Notes: a model not told the origin generated them from the sequence alone. A stretch of DNA of 9,205 nucleotides from Saprospiraceae bacterium (GCA_020850025.1 JADZFI010000312.1:1-9205); one strand, 5' to 3'; shown: positions 1-5,897, counted from the stretch's first letter. Translations and numbers: made by a program.

Positions 1-1
1 C

Positions 2-124
2 AAATTCGGCCATGATCCGCTGGATGAAGCCTTTGTGCATTCACTTCTGAAAGTTTGGCCAAAGGGGCAGGAACTGACCGCTCGTTTTCCGGTATTTGGC
101 AGAGTGGGGAGCGCTTCGGTATGA
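2..124 (+). CDS. Possible C-terminal end of an unidentified protein (5' truncated)
   Basis: This frame is open from the window edge to a TGA at 122-124, about 40 residues starting KFGHDPLDEAFVHSLLKVWP and ending FGRVGSASV. I do not recognise a family. The first part has codon use like the neighbouring genes (GGC, CCG, CTG, GCC). The other two + frames stop earlier, at 13-15 and 48-50. Its last 23 bases lie inside the left arm and loop of a strong hairpin, which is unusual for a coding end. The true gene could therefore instead be the frame that ends at 50. It would be convergent with the lipoprotein gene at 173-919. The reading is weak because most of the gene lies outside the window. Confidence 0.38.
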   Translation, partial: KFGHDPLDEAFVHSLLKVWPKGQELTARFPVFGRVGSASV

Positions 125-142
125 CCGCAACGCTCCCCACTC
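102..142. terminator. 12-bp perfect hairpin between convergent genes, possible bidirectional terminator
   Basis: GAGTGGGGAGCG (102-113) is exactly complementary to CGCTCCCCACTC (131-142). The 17-nt loop can itself form a small stem, CGGT (117-120) with ACCG (124-127). The hairpin lies between the end of a rightward reading frame and the end of the leftward lipoprotein gene. There is no clear T-tract directly after the stem on either strand, so a classic Rho-independent terminator is not proven. A structural 3' end processed or protected by the stem is an alternative. Confidence 0.5.
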
Positions 143-172
143 ACCTGATTGACTTGTTACGACGCTACTTTT

Positions 173-919
173 TTATTCGAAATCAAAGTACACTTTTGAA
201 ACATTCCCGTTGGAGAATGTCAGGGTATTGGAAGTGGCGTATCCCTGATTGTCAACGGTGTAGTTCATATTAACGAACCAGCCGGAACTTGCGGTGTATT
301 TGGTGGGCAATAGTTGGTTGGTTTTACCGGTAAAGGTATTGGGGGCATAGAACTGCTCCCAGTTGAGCTTGGACTTATCAGCCTTTGTATCAGCGTACTC
401 CCAGCTTCCGCCGTAGGAAAACACCCCGTTGAGGTACGTTTTAAAGCCGATCATATTTCCTTTGCTGTAGGTGTACTCCGTAACATAGACATTGCCACCA
501 CTTCCGGTACGAGTTTCTTTGGTCATGTAACCATTGTTGTCGTACTCAAAAGTGTAGGTAATGCCTTCAACAGCACTTTGGTTGTACTGAGAAATAGCCG
601 TACCCTGGGTGAGATACCCTTTGGCATTCAGCTGGCCGGTGAAGCTGAAAACCTCCCGGTTCTCGGAATTACGAAATTCCTTGATCTTTACTTCATTGCC
701 ATTGTAGGTGTAAGTGGTTTCATCTTCACCATCATCGAAGCGGGCTACGCGGCCCTGTGCATCATACTCAATTGTTTCAGGCGCACTTGCATTGTTTTCA
801 TAGCTCATTTTTACCAGCTTTTTTGGTGCTGCGGCCAGGGTGTCGTCGTTATTATCGTCCTTTTTACAGGCGTTCAGGAGGAGCAGGAGCGACAAGCTGA
901 AGATCGTTACTTTTTTCAT
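173..919 (-). CDS. Surface-type lipoprotein with YD/RHS-like beta repeats (DUF4595-like)
   Basis: The product is 248 residues. The ATG at 919 is chosen because it begins a lipoprotein signal, MKKVTIFSLSLLLLLNAC, with lipid attachment at Cys18; the 46 in-frame codons upstream carry no signal and cross the leader. After Cys18 comes KKDDNNDD, resembling the charged export signal that sends Bacteroidota lipoproteins to the cell surface. The rest is rich in Tyr, Thr, Asn and Gly, with repeated strand patterns such as EYDAQGRVARFDD, TYTYNGNEV and FEYDNNGYMTKETR. These resemble YD/RHS-type repeats and Bacteroidota DUF4595 lipoproteins of beta-sheet fold. No enzyme motif is visible. It is a single gene, divergent from the amine oxidase. 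A role as a surface binding or structural protein is inferred only from location and fold type. Confidence 0.85.
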   Translation of the reverse strand: MKKVTIFSLSLLLLLNACKKDDNNDDTLAAAPKKLVKMSYENNASAPETIEYDAQGRVARFDDGEDETTYTYNGNEVKIKEFRNSENREVFSFTGQLNAKGYLTQGTAISQYNQSAVEGITYTFEYDNNGYMTKETRTGSGGNVYVTEYTYSKGNMIGFKTYLNGVFSYGGSWEYADTKADKSKLNWEQFYAPNTFTGKTNQLLPTKYTASSGWFVNMNYTVDNQGYATSNTLTFSNGNVSKVYFDFE

Positions 920-980
920 GATTTTTTTCCGGCAGCCATTTCTGAGACTGCTTAATTGGATGGTTTGGTGAATAATTACA

Positions 981-1001
981 CCGGAGAATAATACTCTCCG
1001 G
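981..1001 (-). other. Stem-loop in the presumed 5' leader of the lipoprotein mRNA
   Basis: CCGGAGA (981-987) pairs perfectly with TCTCCGG (995-1001) around a 7-nt A/T-rich loop. It lies about 60 bases upstream of the lipoprotein ATG at 919 and downstream of the promoter-like box at 1042-1049. If that promoter is real, the stem would be in the untranslated leader. It may affect mRNA stability or be a protein-binding site; nothing shows which. Confidence 0.45.
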
Positions 1002-1034
1002 CGGTTTGATGACACAAAGGTGCAGGCCGGAGCA

Positions 1035-1058
1035 GATGGGGCAAAAATATTCCCCATC
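1035..1058 (-). promoter_or_regulatory. Promoter -7 box within an inverted repeat (possible operator)
   Basis: Read leftward, 1049-1042 is TATTTTTG, a full match to the Bacteroidota -7 consensus TAnnTTTG. It is flanked by a perfect 7-bp inverted repeat, GATGGGG (1035-1041) and CCCCATC (1052-1058), with the box filling the 10-bp spacer. No TTTG is found at the -33 position; a run of T (minus strand of 1071-1078) lies there instead. The geometry suits a dimeric regulator that would block the lipoprotein promoter, but that is inference. Confidence 0.4.
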
Positions 1059-1110
1059 GAAGCGGGGTATAAAAAAAACGGAGTGCGGTAAATGGCTAAT
1101 GAAGCGCAAC

Positions 1111-1145
1111 GGTGGACGGTAGACGGCCTACGGTAGACGGTGGAC
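1111..1145. repeat. 7-bp tandem array 1 (five units)
   Basis: The units in order are GGTGGAC, GGTAGAC, GGCCTAC, GGTAGAC, GGTGGAC, a mirror-ordered set with GGCCTAC in the centre. The array is preceded by CAAC, as is array 2 at 2851. GGCCTAC is close to a reverse complement of the GGTAGAC phase, so GTAG (1119-1122) and CTAC (1128-1131) can pair. It lies between two divergent genes. The same unit vocabulary recurs at 2851-2911 and 6255-6294. Confidence 0.9.
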
Positions 1146-1154
1146 GGATTGTTA

Positions 1155-1187
1155 GGATCTCTTAGGTTTTAAAAACCTGCGAGGTCT
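1155..1187. repeat. Imperfect palindrome centred on AGGTTTTAAAAACCT
   Basis: The arms 1155-1170 and 1172-1187 pair with one mismatch (1162/1180) and a few G-T pairs; the inner AGGTTTT/AAAACCT is perfect. The right half reads AAAACCTGCGAGGTCTGATC. From memory, this resembles an intergenic palindrome family seen in many Bacteroidota genomes (GACCTCGCAGGTTTT followed by its complement), here with a decayed left arm. That family match is recall, not a search. Function is unknown; it may be a decayed non-autonomous repeat. Confidence 0.55.
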
Positions 1188-1232
1188 GATCCAAAATGTC
1201 CGCCTGTGTAGCGTCAGATTCAAAATAAATCC

Positions 1233-1240
1233 TACTTTCG
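1233..1240 (+). promoter_or_regulatory. Candidate -7 box for the amine oxidase gene
   Basis: TACTTTCG matches TAnnTTTG at all but one informative position and lies 35 bp before the ATG at 1276. No TTTG or TTG is seen 17-23 bp upstream, so support is weak. No Shine-Dalgarno sequence is present before the ATG. Confidence 0.3.
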
Positions 1241-1275
1241 AGTTAGGAAACATCTTTTAACCCTGTCGATTAAGC

Positions 1276-2862
1276 ATGAAGAAAACAGCTAAAACACCCT
1301 TATTTGGCACCATTCGCAAGGCCTTTCAGATGGCGCTTGCCGCAGAAAAAGAAAAAACCTCCGCTCTGGAAGTAGAGCAACGCAGCGATGAAGCCCGTTT
1401 GTCGCGCCGCCGGTTTCTGGCCAACACCGGGAAGACAGCACTGGCCGGCAGCTTGTTGCCCGCCCTGGCACTGCCCCGTTTTCAACGAGCCATCATGCCG
1501 CGAATTGCCATCGTGGGAGGCGGCATGGCCGGTTTAAGCGCCTTGCATTACCTCAAAAAAGGAGGTCTGGAGGCCACCATTTATGAATCCTCCAACCGCA
1601 TGGGCGGGCGTATTTTCAGCGTTACGGATGCCATGGGGCCCGGCACCTGGACGGAATTTGGCGGCGAATTCATCGACACCAATCACGCCGATATGTGGAC
1701 GCTCGCGCGCGAATTCGGGCTGGAAATGATTGATTATGCCCAGGAATCTGAAGCCAAACTGATCAAAGAAGCCTTCTATTTCAACCAGCAGCACTACAGC
1801 CTGGCGCAGGTAGTGGAAGAATTCCGCGGTTTTGCTCCCCGCATGCAGGCGGATATTGATAAACTCGACGGAGACATTTCCTTCCGCTCCAAAAGCAGGG
1901 TGATCAAGCAGTTCGACCGCCTGAGCCTGTCGGAATATTTGGGGCAGATTGGCGCCACCGGCTGGGTGAAGCGTCTCATAGAAGTGGCGTATGAATCGGA
2001 ATACGGTCTTTCCCCGGAAATTCAGTCCAGCCTCAACCTCTTGTTGCTCATTTCCACAGATACTTCGCATGGCCACTGGGACGTGTTCGGAGAAAGCGAT
2101 GAGCGCTACAAGGTGAGAAACGGCAACCAGCTCATTCCAGGAGCCCTGGCCGACAGGCATAGCAACCACCTGGAAACAGGTTTGGCCCTGGAATCCATCA
2201 CCGCCCGGGGGAGTGCGTATGCGCTCTATTTTGCCGGCATGAGCGATCCGATCATTGCCGATTACGTGATCCTTACCCTGCCCTTCACCGTATTGCGCAA
2301 ACTGGACGTTAAACTCGACATGCCAAAGGTAAAGCGCCGATGCATTCAGGAGCTGGGCTATGGCATCAACGCCAAGTTGATGATTGGCATGAAAAAGCAT
2401 TTCTGGAGAGAGATGGGATACACCGGACTGGTGTACTCAGACAACGGCATCCCCAACGGCTGGGACAATGCCCAGTTGCAAACCCGCGATGATCAGGCAG
2501 CCGGCTTGTCCATTTTGTTCGGCGGCAGGCGCGGCACCAATGTGGGCCATGGCACACAGGAGCAGCAAAAAGACAAGTATTTGAAATTCTGGGAACAGAT
2601 CTTCCCGGGCGCTACGGCACATTACAGCGGCAAAACAGCTCGTATGGATTGGCCCACCTATCCGCACGCTTTGGGTTCCTACATTTGCCCAACCATTGGA
2701 CAATACACCTCTATTTCCGGTGCAGAGCAGATGCCATTGGGCAACGTATTTTTTGCCGGAGAGCATTGCGGCGGCGACTTTGCCGGCTTCATGAACGGCG
2801 CCGCCCAGAGCGGCAGGGAAGCAGCAGAAGCGATTCTTAAGACGGCCAACGGTAGACGGTAG
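1276..2862 (+). CDS. Tat-exported flavin amine oxidase (FAD-dependent monoamine oxidase family)
   Basis: The product is 528 residues and probably oxidises an amine (or amino acid) with FAD in the periplasm; the substrate is not predictable. Residues 43-48 (SRRRFL) plus a hydrophobic stretch to about 66 form a twin-arginine signal, preceded by an unusually long 42-residue N-terminal extension. The FAD Rossmann motif is IVGGGMAG (79-86) with Glu104, followed by the RMGGR motif (108-112). Lys367, ten residues before the FW pair's Trp377, aligns with the flavin-N5 lysine of monoamine oxidases (Lys296 of MAO-B). The C-terminal FAD motif is FFAGEHCGG (492-500). The MAO cysteine that binds flavin covalently has no obvious equivalent, so FAD is probably non-covalent. 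An internal ATG at 1495 would give a signal-less form but is less likely. The final NGRR and stop are encoded by a tandem repeat. The gene is convergent with the cytochrome gene. Confidence 0.9.
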   Translation: MKKTAKTPLFGTIRKAFQMALAAEKEKTSALEVEQRSDEARLSRRRFLANTGKTALAGSLLPALALPRFQRAIMPRIAIVGGGMAGLSALHYLKKGGLEATIYESSNRMGGRIFSVTDAMGPGTWTEFGGEFIDTNHADMWTLAREFGLEMIDYAQESEAKLIKEAFYFNQQHYSLAQVVEEFRGFAPRMQADIDKLDGDISFRSKSRVIKQFDRLSLSEYLGQIGATGWVKRLIEVAYESEYGLSPEIQSSLNLLLLISTDTSHGHWDVFGESDERYKVRNGNQLIPGALADRHSNHLETGLALESITARGSAYALYFAGMSDPIIADYVILTLPFTVLRKLDVKLDMPKVKRRCIQELGYGINAKLMIGMKKHFWREMGYTGLVYSDNGIPNGWDNAQLQTRDDQAAGLSILFGGRRGTNVGHGTQEQQKDKYLKFWEQIFPGATAHYSGKTARMDWPTYPHALGSYICPTIGQYTSISGAEQMPLGNVFFAGEHCGGDFAGFMNGAAQSGREAAEAILKTANGRR

Positions 2863-2911
2863 ACGGTAGACGGTGGACGGTGGACGGTGGACGGTGGACG
2901 GTGGACGGTGG
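2851..2911. repeat. 7-bp tandem array 2, overlapping the 3' end of the amine oxidase gene
   Basis: Three GGTAGAC units (2851-2871), five GGTGGAC units (2872-2906) and a partial GGTGG (2907-2911) run without interruption. The first unit and part of the second encode the last residues of the amine oxidase, and the TAG stop (2860-2862) lies in the second unit. The array runs directly into the left arm of the terminator hairpin. Homogeneous blocks of each variant suggest recent expansion by slippage. Confidence 0.93.
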
Positions 2912-2950
2912 CGGGTAGGCGCGAATGCGCCTACCCGCCTTTGTGTCTTC
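2910..2950 (+). terminator. Rho-independent-type terminator of the amine oxidase gene
   Basis: GGCGGGTAGGCGC (2910-2922) pairs perfectly with GCGCCTACCCGCC (2927-2939) around the tetraloop GAAT. The stem is followed by the T-rich TTTGTGTCTT (2940-2949). The other strand has no T-tract on its far side, so it terminates the rightward transcript best. It lies 47 bases after the amine oxidase stop, within the convergent gap before the cytochrome gene. Confidence 0.8.
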
Positions 2951-2971
2951 GCACCTTCGCGCCTTTGTGTC
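2937..2971. repeat. 12-bp direct repeat CGCCTTTGTGTC
   Basis: Perfect copies lie at 2937-2948 and 2960-2971, separated by TTCGCACCTTCG, with a partial third (GCGCCTTTT) near 2978. The first copy includes the end of the terminator arm and its T-rich tail, so the repeat duplicates part of the tail. The block fills the gap up to the cytochrome stop codon. Confidence 0.6.
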
Positions 2972-2984
2972 CCCCTTGCGCCTT

Positions 2985-3338
2985 TTACTGAGGGTAGCCG
3001 GATGCAATCCAGCAATTGATGCTGTCGCGTTGGGCCTGGCTCATGCCGCCACCCTGGGGCATGGTCTTATCATTTACTACAGCATCCAGGATCTTGCCGT
3101 TTTTCAGATAAGGCTCCAGTCCGCTGTAGTTGCGAAAATCACCAACTGCGCCAACGACGCCGGTGCCAGGTGCATGGCAACTGGTGCATTGCTGATCAAT
3201 AATAGGCTTGATGTTCAGGTTGTACGACAGGTCTGCATTGGGAATGTTGCAGTCCGGGCCTTTGGGGTCGTCGCTTTCGCAGCTTTGCAAGGAAAACAGG
3301 GCTGCTGCGGCGAACAGGAGTACATTTTTTACTTTCAT
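2985..3338 (-). CDS. Monohaem c-type cytochrome lipoprotein
   Basis: The product is 117 residues. MKVKNVLLFAAAALFSLQSC is a lipoprotein signal with lipid attachment at Cys20, followed by ESDDP, an acidic stretch that may direct it to the cell surface. A single haem c site, CTSCH (51-55), follows the segment IKPIIDQQ common in Bacteroidota cytochromes of this type. The sixth haem ligand is probably Met93 in KTMPQGG (Met99 is an alternative). The fold length fits one class I cytochrome c domain. It is likely an electron-transfer protein in the periplasm or outer membrane; partners are unknown. It lies 101 bp downstream of HMG-CoA reductase on the same strand, so it may have its own promoter or be read through, and is convergent with the amine oxidase. 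No Shine-Dalgarno sequence precedes the ATG at 3338. Confidence 0.88.
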   Translation of the reverse strand: MKVKNVLLFAAAALFSLQSCESDDPKGPDCNIPNADLSYNLNIKPIIDQQCTSCHAPGTGVVGAVGDFRNYSGLEPYLKNGKILDAVVNDKTMPQGGGMSQAQRDSINCWIASGYPQ

Positions 3339-3439
3339 GGTAGCGTTTTATGTGTTAAAAAGATCATCCGGGCAGTAAAATGCGCTGCTGGCATGTTTTG
3401 TTTTGCCTAAAAACGGAAAAATGCCATCTCACGACCAAA

Positions 3440-4765
3440 TCAGGAGCGCTTTTCCAATAAAAAGCTTCTCACGGCACTGAAACTCACCGTTTGATTCTGG
3501 AAATAAAATTGAGCGGCGGCAGCTTCCTCTTCGCTGGCGCCCAGGTGATTCAGGATATTGGTCAGGTGCATTTTCATGTGCCCCTGTTGAATACCAGTGG
3601 TAATCAGGGAGCGCACAGCCGCAAAATTTTGAGCCAGTCCTACCGCAGCGGTAATGCACATCAGTTCTTCTGCACTAGGGTTGCCCAGCAGCTCCAGGCT
3701 GAGTTTAGCCAGCGGATGCAGGGCTGTTAATCCGCCCACCGTACCCATTGCCAGCGCAACCTCCAGTTCGAAGCGCAAGAGCCCGTTGCTGAGTGTACAA
3801 GAGCTCAAGCTCCGGTATTGTCCGTCGCGGCCGGCGTAAGTATGTCCGCAAGCCTCAATGGCCCGAAAATCATTGCCGGTAGCCAGTACCACGGCGTCGA
3901 TGCCGTTGTAAATGCCTTTGTTGTGGGTAGTGGCACGGTAAGGGTCTATTTGTGCAATCCGCACAGCCCGTTGGAACCGCCGCGCAAGCGTATCGGCATC
4001 CATGCCCTGCGAGCGGGCCAGATCTGCAAACGACTGGATTGGGCACTCTACCCAGGCCCGCACCCGACAGAGGGGGGTGTAATTGGACAAAATAGCCATG
4101 ATCACCTCTACGTCGCGCTCCTCATCGGCAAGTCCGGGATAGTCGGTAAAAAAGTCTTCCAGCGTGTCGGCAAAACGCTCCAATACGGAGTTAATGAAAT
4201 TGGCGCCCATGCTGTTGCAGGTCTCAAAGGAGGCGCGCAACTGGAAGTAATCAGGTTCTACCGACTCAAAATCAAGAAGTTCAATATCCAGGATGCCGCC
4301 GCCTCGTTGCTCCATATTGGCGGTCAGGTCGCGACTCGATTCCAGCAGTCGGGCTTTGAGTTCGGGAAACAGGGCTCGCAGCGTATCCGGATTTCCCGGC
4401 CAGTAGAAGTGTACCTGTCCTAGCTTGACGGTGCCCACAATCTCGGCGTGAAATCCGCCACGTTCCTGCCAGAATTTGGCGGCGCTGCTGGCTGCCGCCA
4501 CTACGCTGCTTTCTTCGATCACCATCGGAACGGCGTATTCCACCCCGTTGATCAGGAAATTGGGCGCTATGCTGTACGGCAGCGTATAATTGGAAATAGC
4601 ATTTTCCGTAAAACCGTCAATGACCTTTTGCACCGAATCGTCTGAATGTTGCCAGGAGCCGAGCACGCGTTCCGCCTCGGCGGCATTTTGACTGAAGTGT
4701 GTGGTGAGCCACTGAATTTTCTCTTTTTTGGAAAGTTTGGAAAAGCCGTTTATCGTTTTTGTCAT
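3440..4765 (-). CDS. mvaA: Hydroxymethylglutaryl-CoA reductase, class II (degradative-type fold)
   Basis: The 441-residue product interconverts HMG-CoA and mevalonate, in the cytoplasm; here it probably makes mevalonate for isoprenoids. Motifs follow the Pseudomonas mevalonii enzyme: ENAISNY (54-60), the catalytic Glu in IEESSVVAAAS (83-93), SMGAN (185-189), catalytic Lys283 in HNKG, Asp299 in ATGND, GTVGG (341-345) and catalytic His396 in GHMKMH. Asp160 in GGGILDIE aligns with the Asp that favours NAD(H) in the P. mevalonii enzyme, so NADH is the likelier cofactor (inference). The usual Asp of DAMGAN is Asn184 here. There is no N-terminal membrane domain and the length is normal for class II. 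The gene follows the IPP isomerase gene by 37 bp on the same strand, in a likely operon. Confidence 0.95.
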   Translation of the reverse strand: MTKTINGFSKLSKKEKIQWLTTHFSQNAAEAERVLGSWQHSDDSVQKVIDGFTENAISNYTLPYSIAPNFLINGVEYAVPMVIEESSVVAAASSAAKFWQERGGFHAEIVGTVKLGQVHFYWPGNPDTLRALFPELKARLLESSRDLTANMEQRGGGILDIELLDFESVEPDYFQLRASFETCNSMGANFINSVLERFADTLEDFFTDYPGLADEERDVEVIMAILSNYTPLCRVRAWVECPIQSFADLARSQGMDADTLARRFQRAVRIAQIDPYRATTHNKGIYNGIDAVVLATGNDFRAIEACGHTYAGRDGQYRSLSSCTLSNGLLRFELEVALAMGTVGGLTALHPLAKLSLELLGNPSAEELMCITAAVGLAQNFAAVRSLITTGIQQGHMKMHLTNILNHLGASEEEAAAAQFYFQNQTVSFSAVRSFLLEKRS

Positions 4766-4802
4766 TGTATGAGGGTCGGTGAGCGGTGTTTGGCGGGATA
4801 CG

Positions 4803-5843
4803 TTATTTTACCTGTAAAAATGCAAATGCCAACTCCAGGCCGCGAATTTGCGACAGAATATAATTTCTCAGGGTTTCGTAATCGTTTTGGGCGTACTTGA
4901 GGAAGCCGGAAGCCTGGCCGTACACGGCAGGGAGTGCCGATTTTCGGATGAGGTAATAGCCATCCAGAAAATCTGACACGCCTCCGGAGAGGATCAGATG
5001 CTGCACCTTGCATTGCAGTCCGAGCTCGGCGTGAAGGGAGTTGCTCCAATGCAGCATTTCCTCGGCGGAATGGCCTACGGCGGCCATTTTTTCAAAAACA
5101 GCCAACTTTTCGGGTTCGCTGCGCAGGAGCTCCAGTTTGGCGAAATTAGTGCCCCCCGCGGCGGCAAATTCAATAGCCGCCAACGGCAACTGCAACAAGG
5201 CCCGCATACTGGCAGGCCCGAAACCCTGGCCTACTTCTTTTACGACGATCGGGTATTGCAGCCGATCCAGCACCTTTTCTATGATTTCCAGTGGAGAGCG
5301 TTTGAAGACATCCCCTTCGGGCTGCATGGCTTCCTGCATTGGGTTTACGTGGATGATGAGTCCGTCGGCCCGAAGCTTTTCCAATAGCCGGGGAATCCGG
5401 TCGAAATCCTGTTGTTCCAGCAGCGTTTCAATTTGCGCCACTCCGAGGTTGGCATACAGCGGGACATCCGGCCCCATGATGCTCCGAACATCAAAATCGG
5501 CCAGATATTCGTCGGAATGCAGAAGCTGCCGACAAGAGCCCAGGCCCATGCCCATGCCAAATTCGCCGCATGCACGTGCGAGATGATGATTAATTTTGCC
5601 AGCCAGCGCGGTGCCACCGGTCATGGAAGAAACCCATACCGGCGTGCGCAGTGATTTGCCCAGGAAGGGAACTGCAGGCAAGGATCCGGGCGCAGGGTGA
5701 GCGGCCAGCATGGGCTCATAGTTGAATCGCTGGTCGAGCTCGCCGGATGCTACGCGGCTGCGAAAGGCCAGTTCGATGTGGTCCTTTTTGCGGCTCACGG
5801 CGGTTGGATCATCGCCCGAAGGCTGCTTTGGCTCATTTGTCAT
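4803..5843 (-). CDS. fni: Isopentenyl-diphosphate delta-isomerase, type 2 (FMN-dependent)
   Basis: The 346-residue cytoplasmic enzyme interconverts IPP and DMAPP using reduced FMN and Mg. Visible family motifs are SRKKDHIELAF (17-27), SSMTGGT (72-78), GLGSCR (100-105), the NLG at 132-134, the active-site HVNPMQEAMQPEGD (165-178) with Gln170 and Glu171 for Mg binding, KEVGQGF (202-208), and SGGVSDF (286-292). The phosphate-binding regions GGTNFAKLE (230-238) and VYGQASGFL (307-315) differ from the Firmicutes form (GGTSWA) but fit a Bacteroidota subgroup as I recall it. The ATG at 5843 is preferred; a TTG seven residues upstream (MLF extension) overlaps the promoter box. It is the first gene of a probable fni-mvaA operon and is divergent from the DUF2805 gene. 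Confidence 0.93.
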   Translation of the reverse strand: MTNEPKQPSGDDPTAVSRKKDHIELAFRSRVASGELDQRFNYEPMLAAHPAPGSLPAVPFLGKSLRTPVWVSSMTGGTALAGKINHHLARACGEFGMGMGLGSCRQLLHSDEYLADFDVRSIMGPDVPLYANLGVAQIETLLEQQDFDRIPRLLEKLRADGLIIHVNPMQEAMQPEGDVFKRSPLEIIEKVLDRLQYPIVVKEVGQGFGPASMRALLQLPLAAIEFAAAGGTNFAKLELLRSEPEKLAVFEKMAAVGHSAEEMLHWSNSLHAELGLQCKVQHLILSGGVSDFLDGYYLIRKSALPAVYGQASGFLKYAQNDYETLRNYILSQIRGLELAFAFLQVK

Positions 5844-5849
5844 AAAAAG

Positions 5850-5882
5850 CAAAGGTACAGGTTTGAATCAGCGCACAACAAA
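5850..5882 (-). promoter_or_regulatory. Promoter of the fni-mvaA operon
   Basis: Reading leftward, TTTG (5882-5879), 21 bp, then TACCTTTG (5857-5850) is a full match to the Bacteroidota -33/-7 consensus. Only CTTTTT separates the -7 box from the ATG at 5843, so transcription would begin at or next to the start codon. The -33 element lies within ACAAC-AAA-GTTGT (5875-5887), a small inverted repeat shared with the opposing promoter. Confidence 0.6.
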
Positions 5883-5894
5883 GTTGTATTTGTG
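5862..5894 (+). promoter_or_regulatory. Candidate promoter of the DUF2805-DUF1684-bshA gene group
   Basis: TTTG (5862-5865) and TATTTGTG (5887-5894) are 21 bp apart; the second matches TAnnTTTG with one mismatch. They interlock with the fni promoter on the other strand, and the start site would fall at the edge of the octamer array (5898-5934). The two promoters could hardly be occupied at once. Confidence 0.4.
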
Positions 5895-5897
5895 ATT

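Larger units (their letters stand above)
920..1275. other. Divergent gene-free region of 356 bp
   Basis: This gap separates the starts of the lipoprotein gene (-) and the amine oxidase gene (+). The reading frames crossing it have no recognisable domains and are treated as chance. It holds, in order, a leader stem-loop (981-1001), a promoter-like box inside an inverted repeat (1035-1058), an A8 run (1071-1078), a five-unit 7-bp array (1111-1145), an imperfect palindrome (1155-1187) and a weak promoter-like box for the amine oxidase (1233-1240). Confidence 0.8.

Noticed and set aside
314..955. 213-codon + strand frame opposite the lipoprotein gene
   Set aside because: The antisense product has no signal or motif, while the minus strand encodes a standard lipoprotein with signal and charged post-Cys stretch.
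1534..2400. 288-codon open frame on the minus strand inside the amine oxidase gene
   Set aside because: It is antisense to a clear flavoenzyme with all its motifs, has no recognisable domain, and arises from the codon bias of the sense gene.
2851..2911. CRISPR-like array
   Set aside because: Units are 7 bp and contiguous without spacers, and there is no cas gene in the window.
2437..3015. Minus-strand frame with a HRPPSTV amino-acid repeat
   Set aside because: The repeat is simply the 7-bp array translated (three units make seven codons); the frame overlaps two real gene ends and the terminator.
3390..3424. Imperfect hairpin GGCAT...ATGCC after HMG-CoA reductase as a terminator
   Set aside because: Only the outer 5 bp and scattered A/T pairs form; bulges make it too weak to call, although it is placed where a terminator would be expected.
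5844..5852. TTG start at 5852 for the IPP isomerase
   Set aside because: It overlaps the strongest promoter box and adds only non-conserved residues; ATG 5843 is the simpler start.
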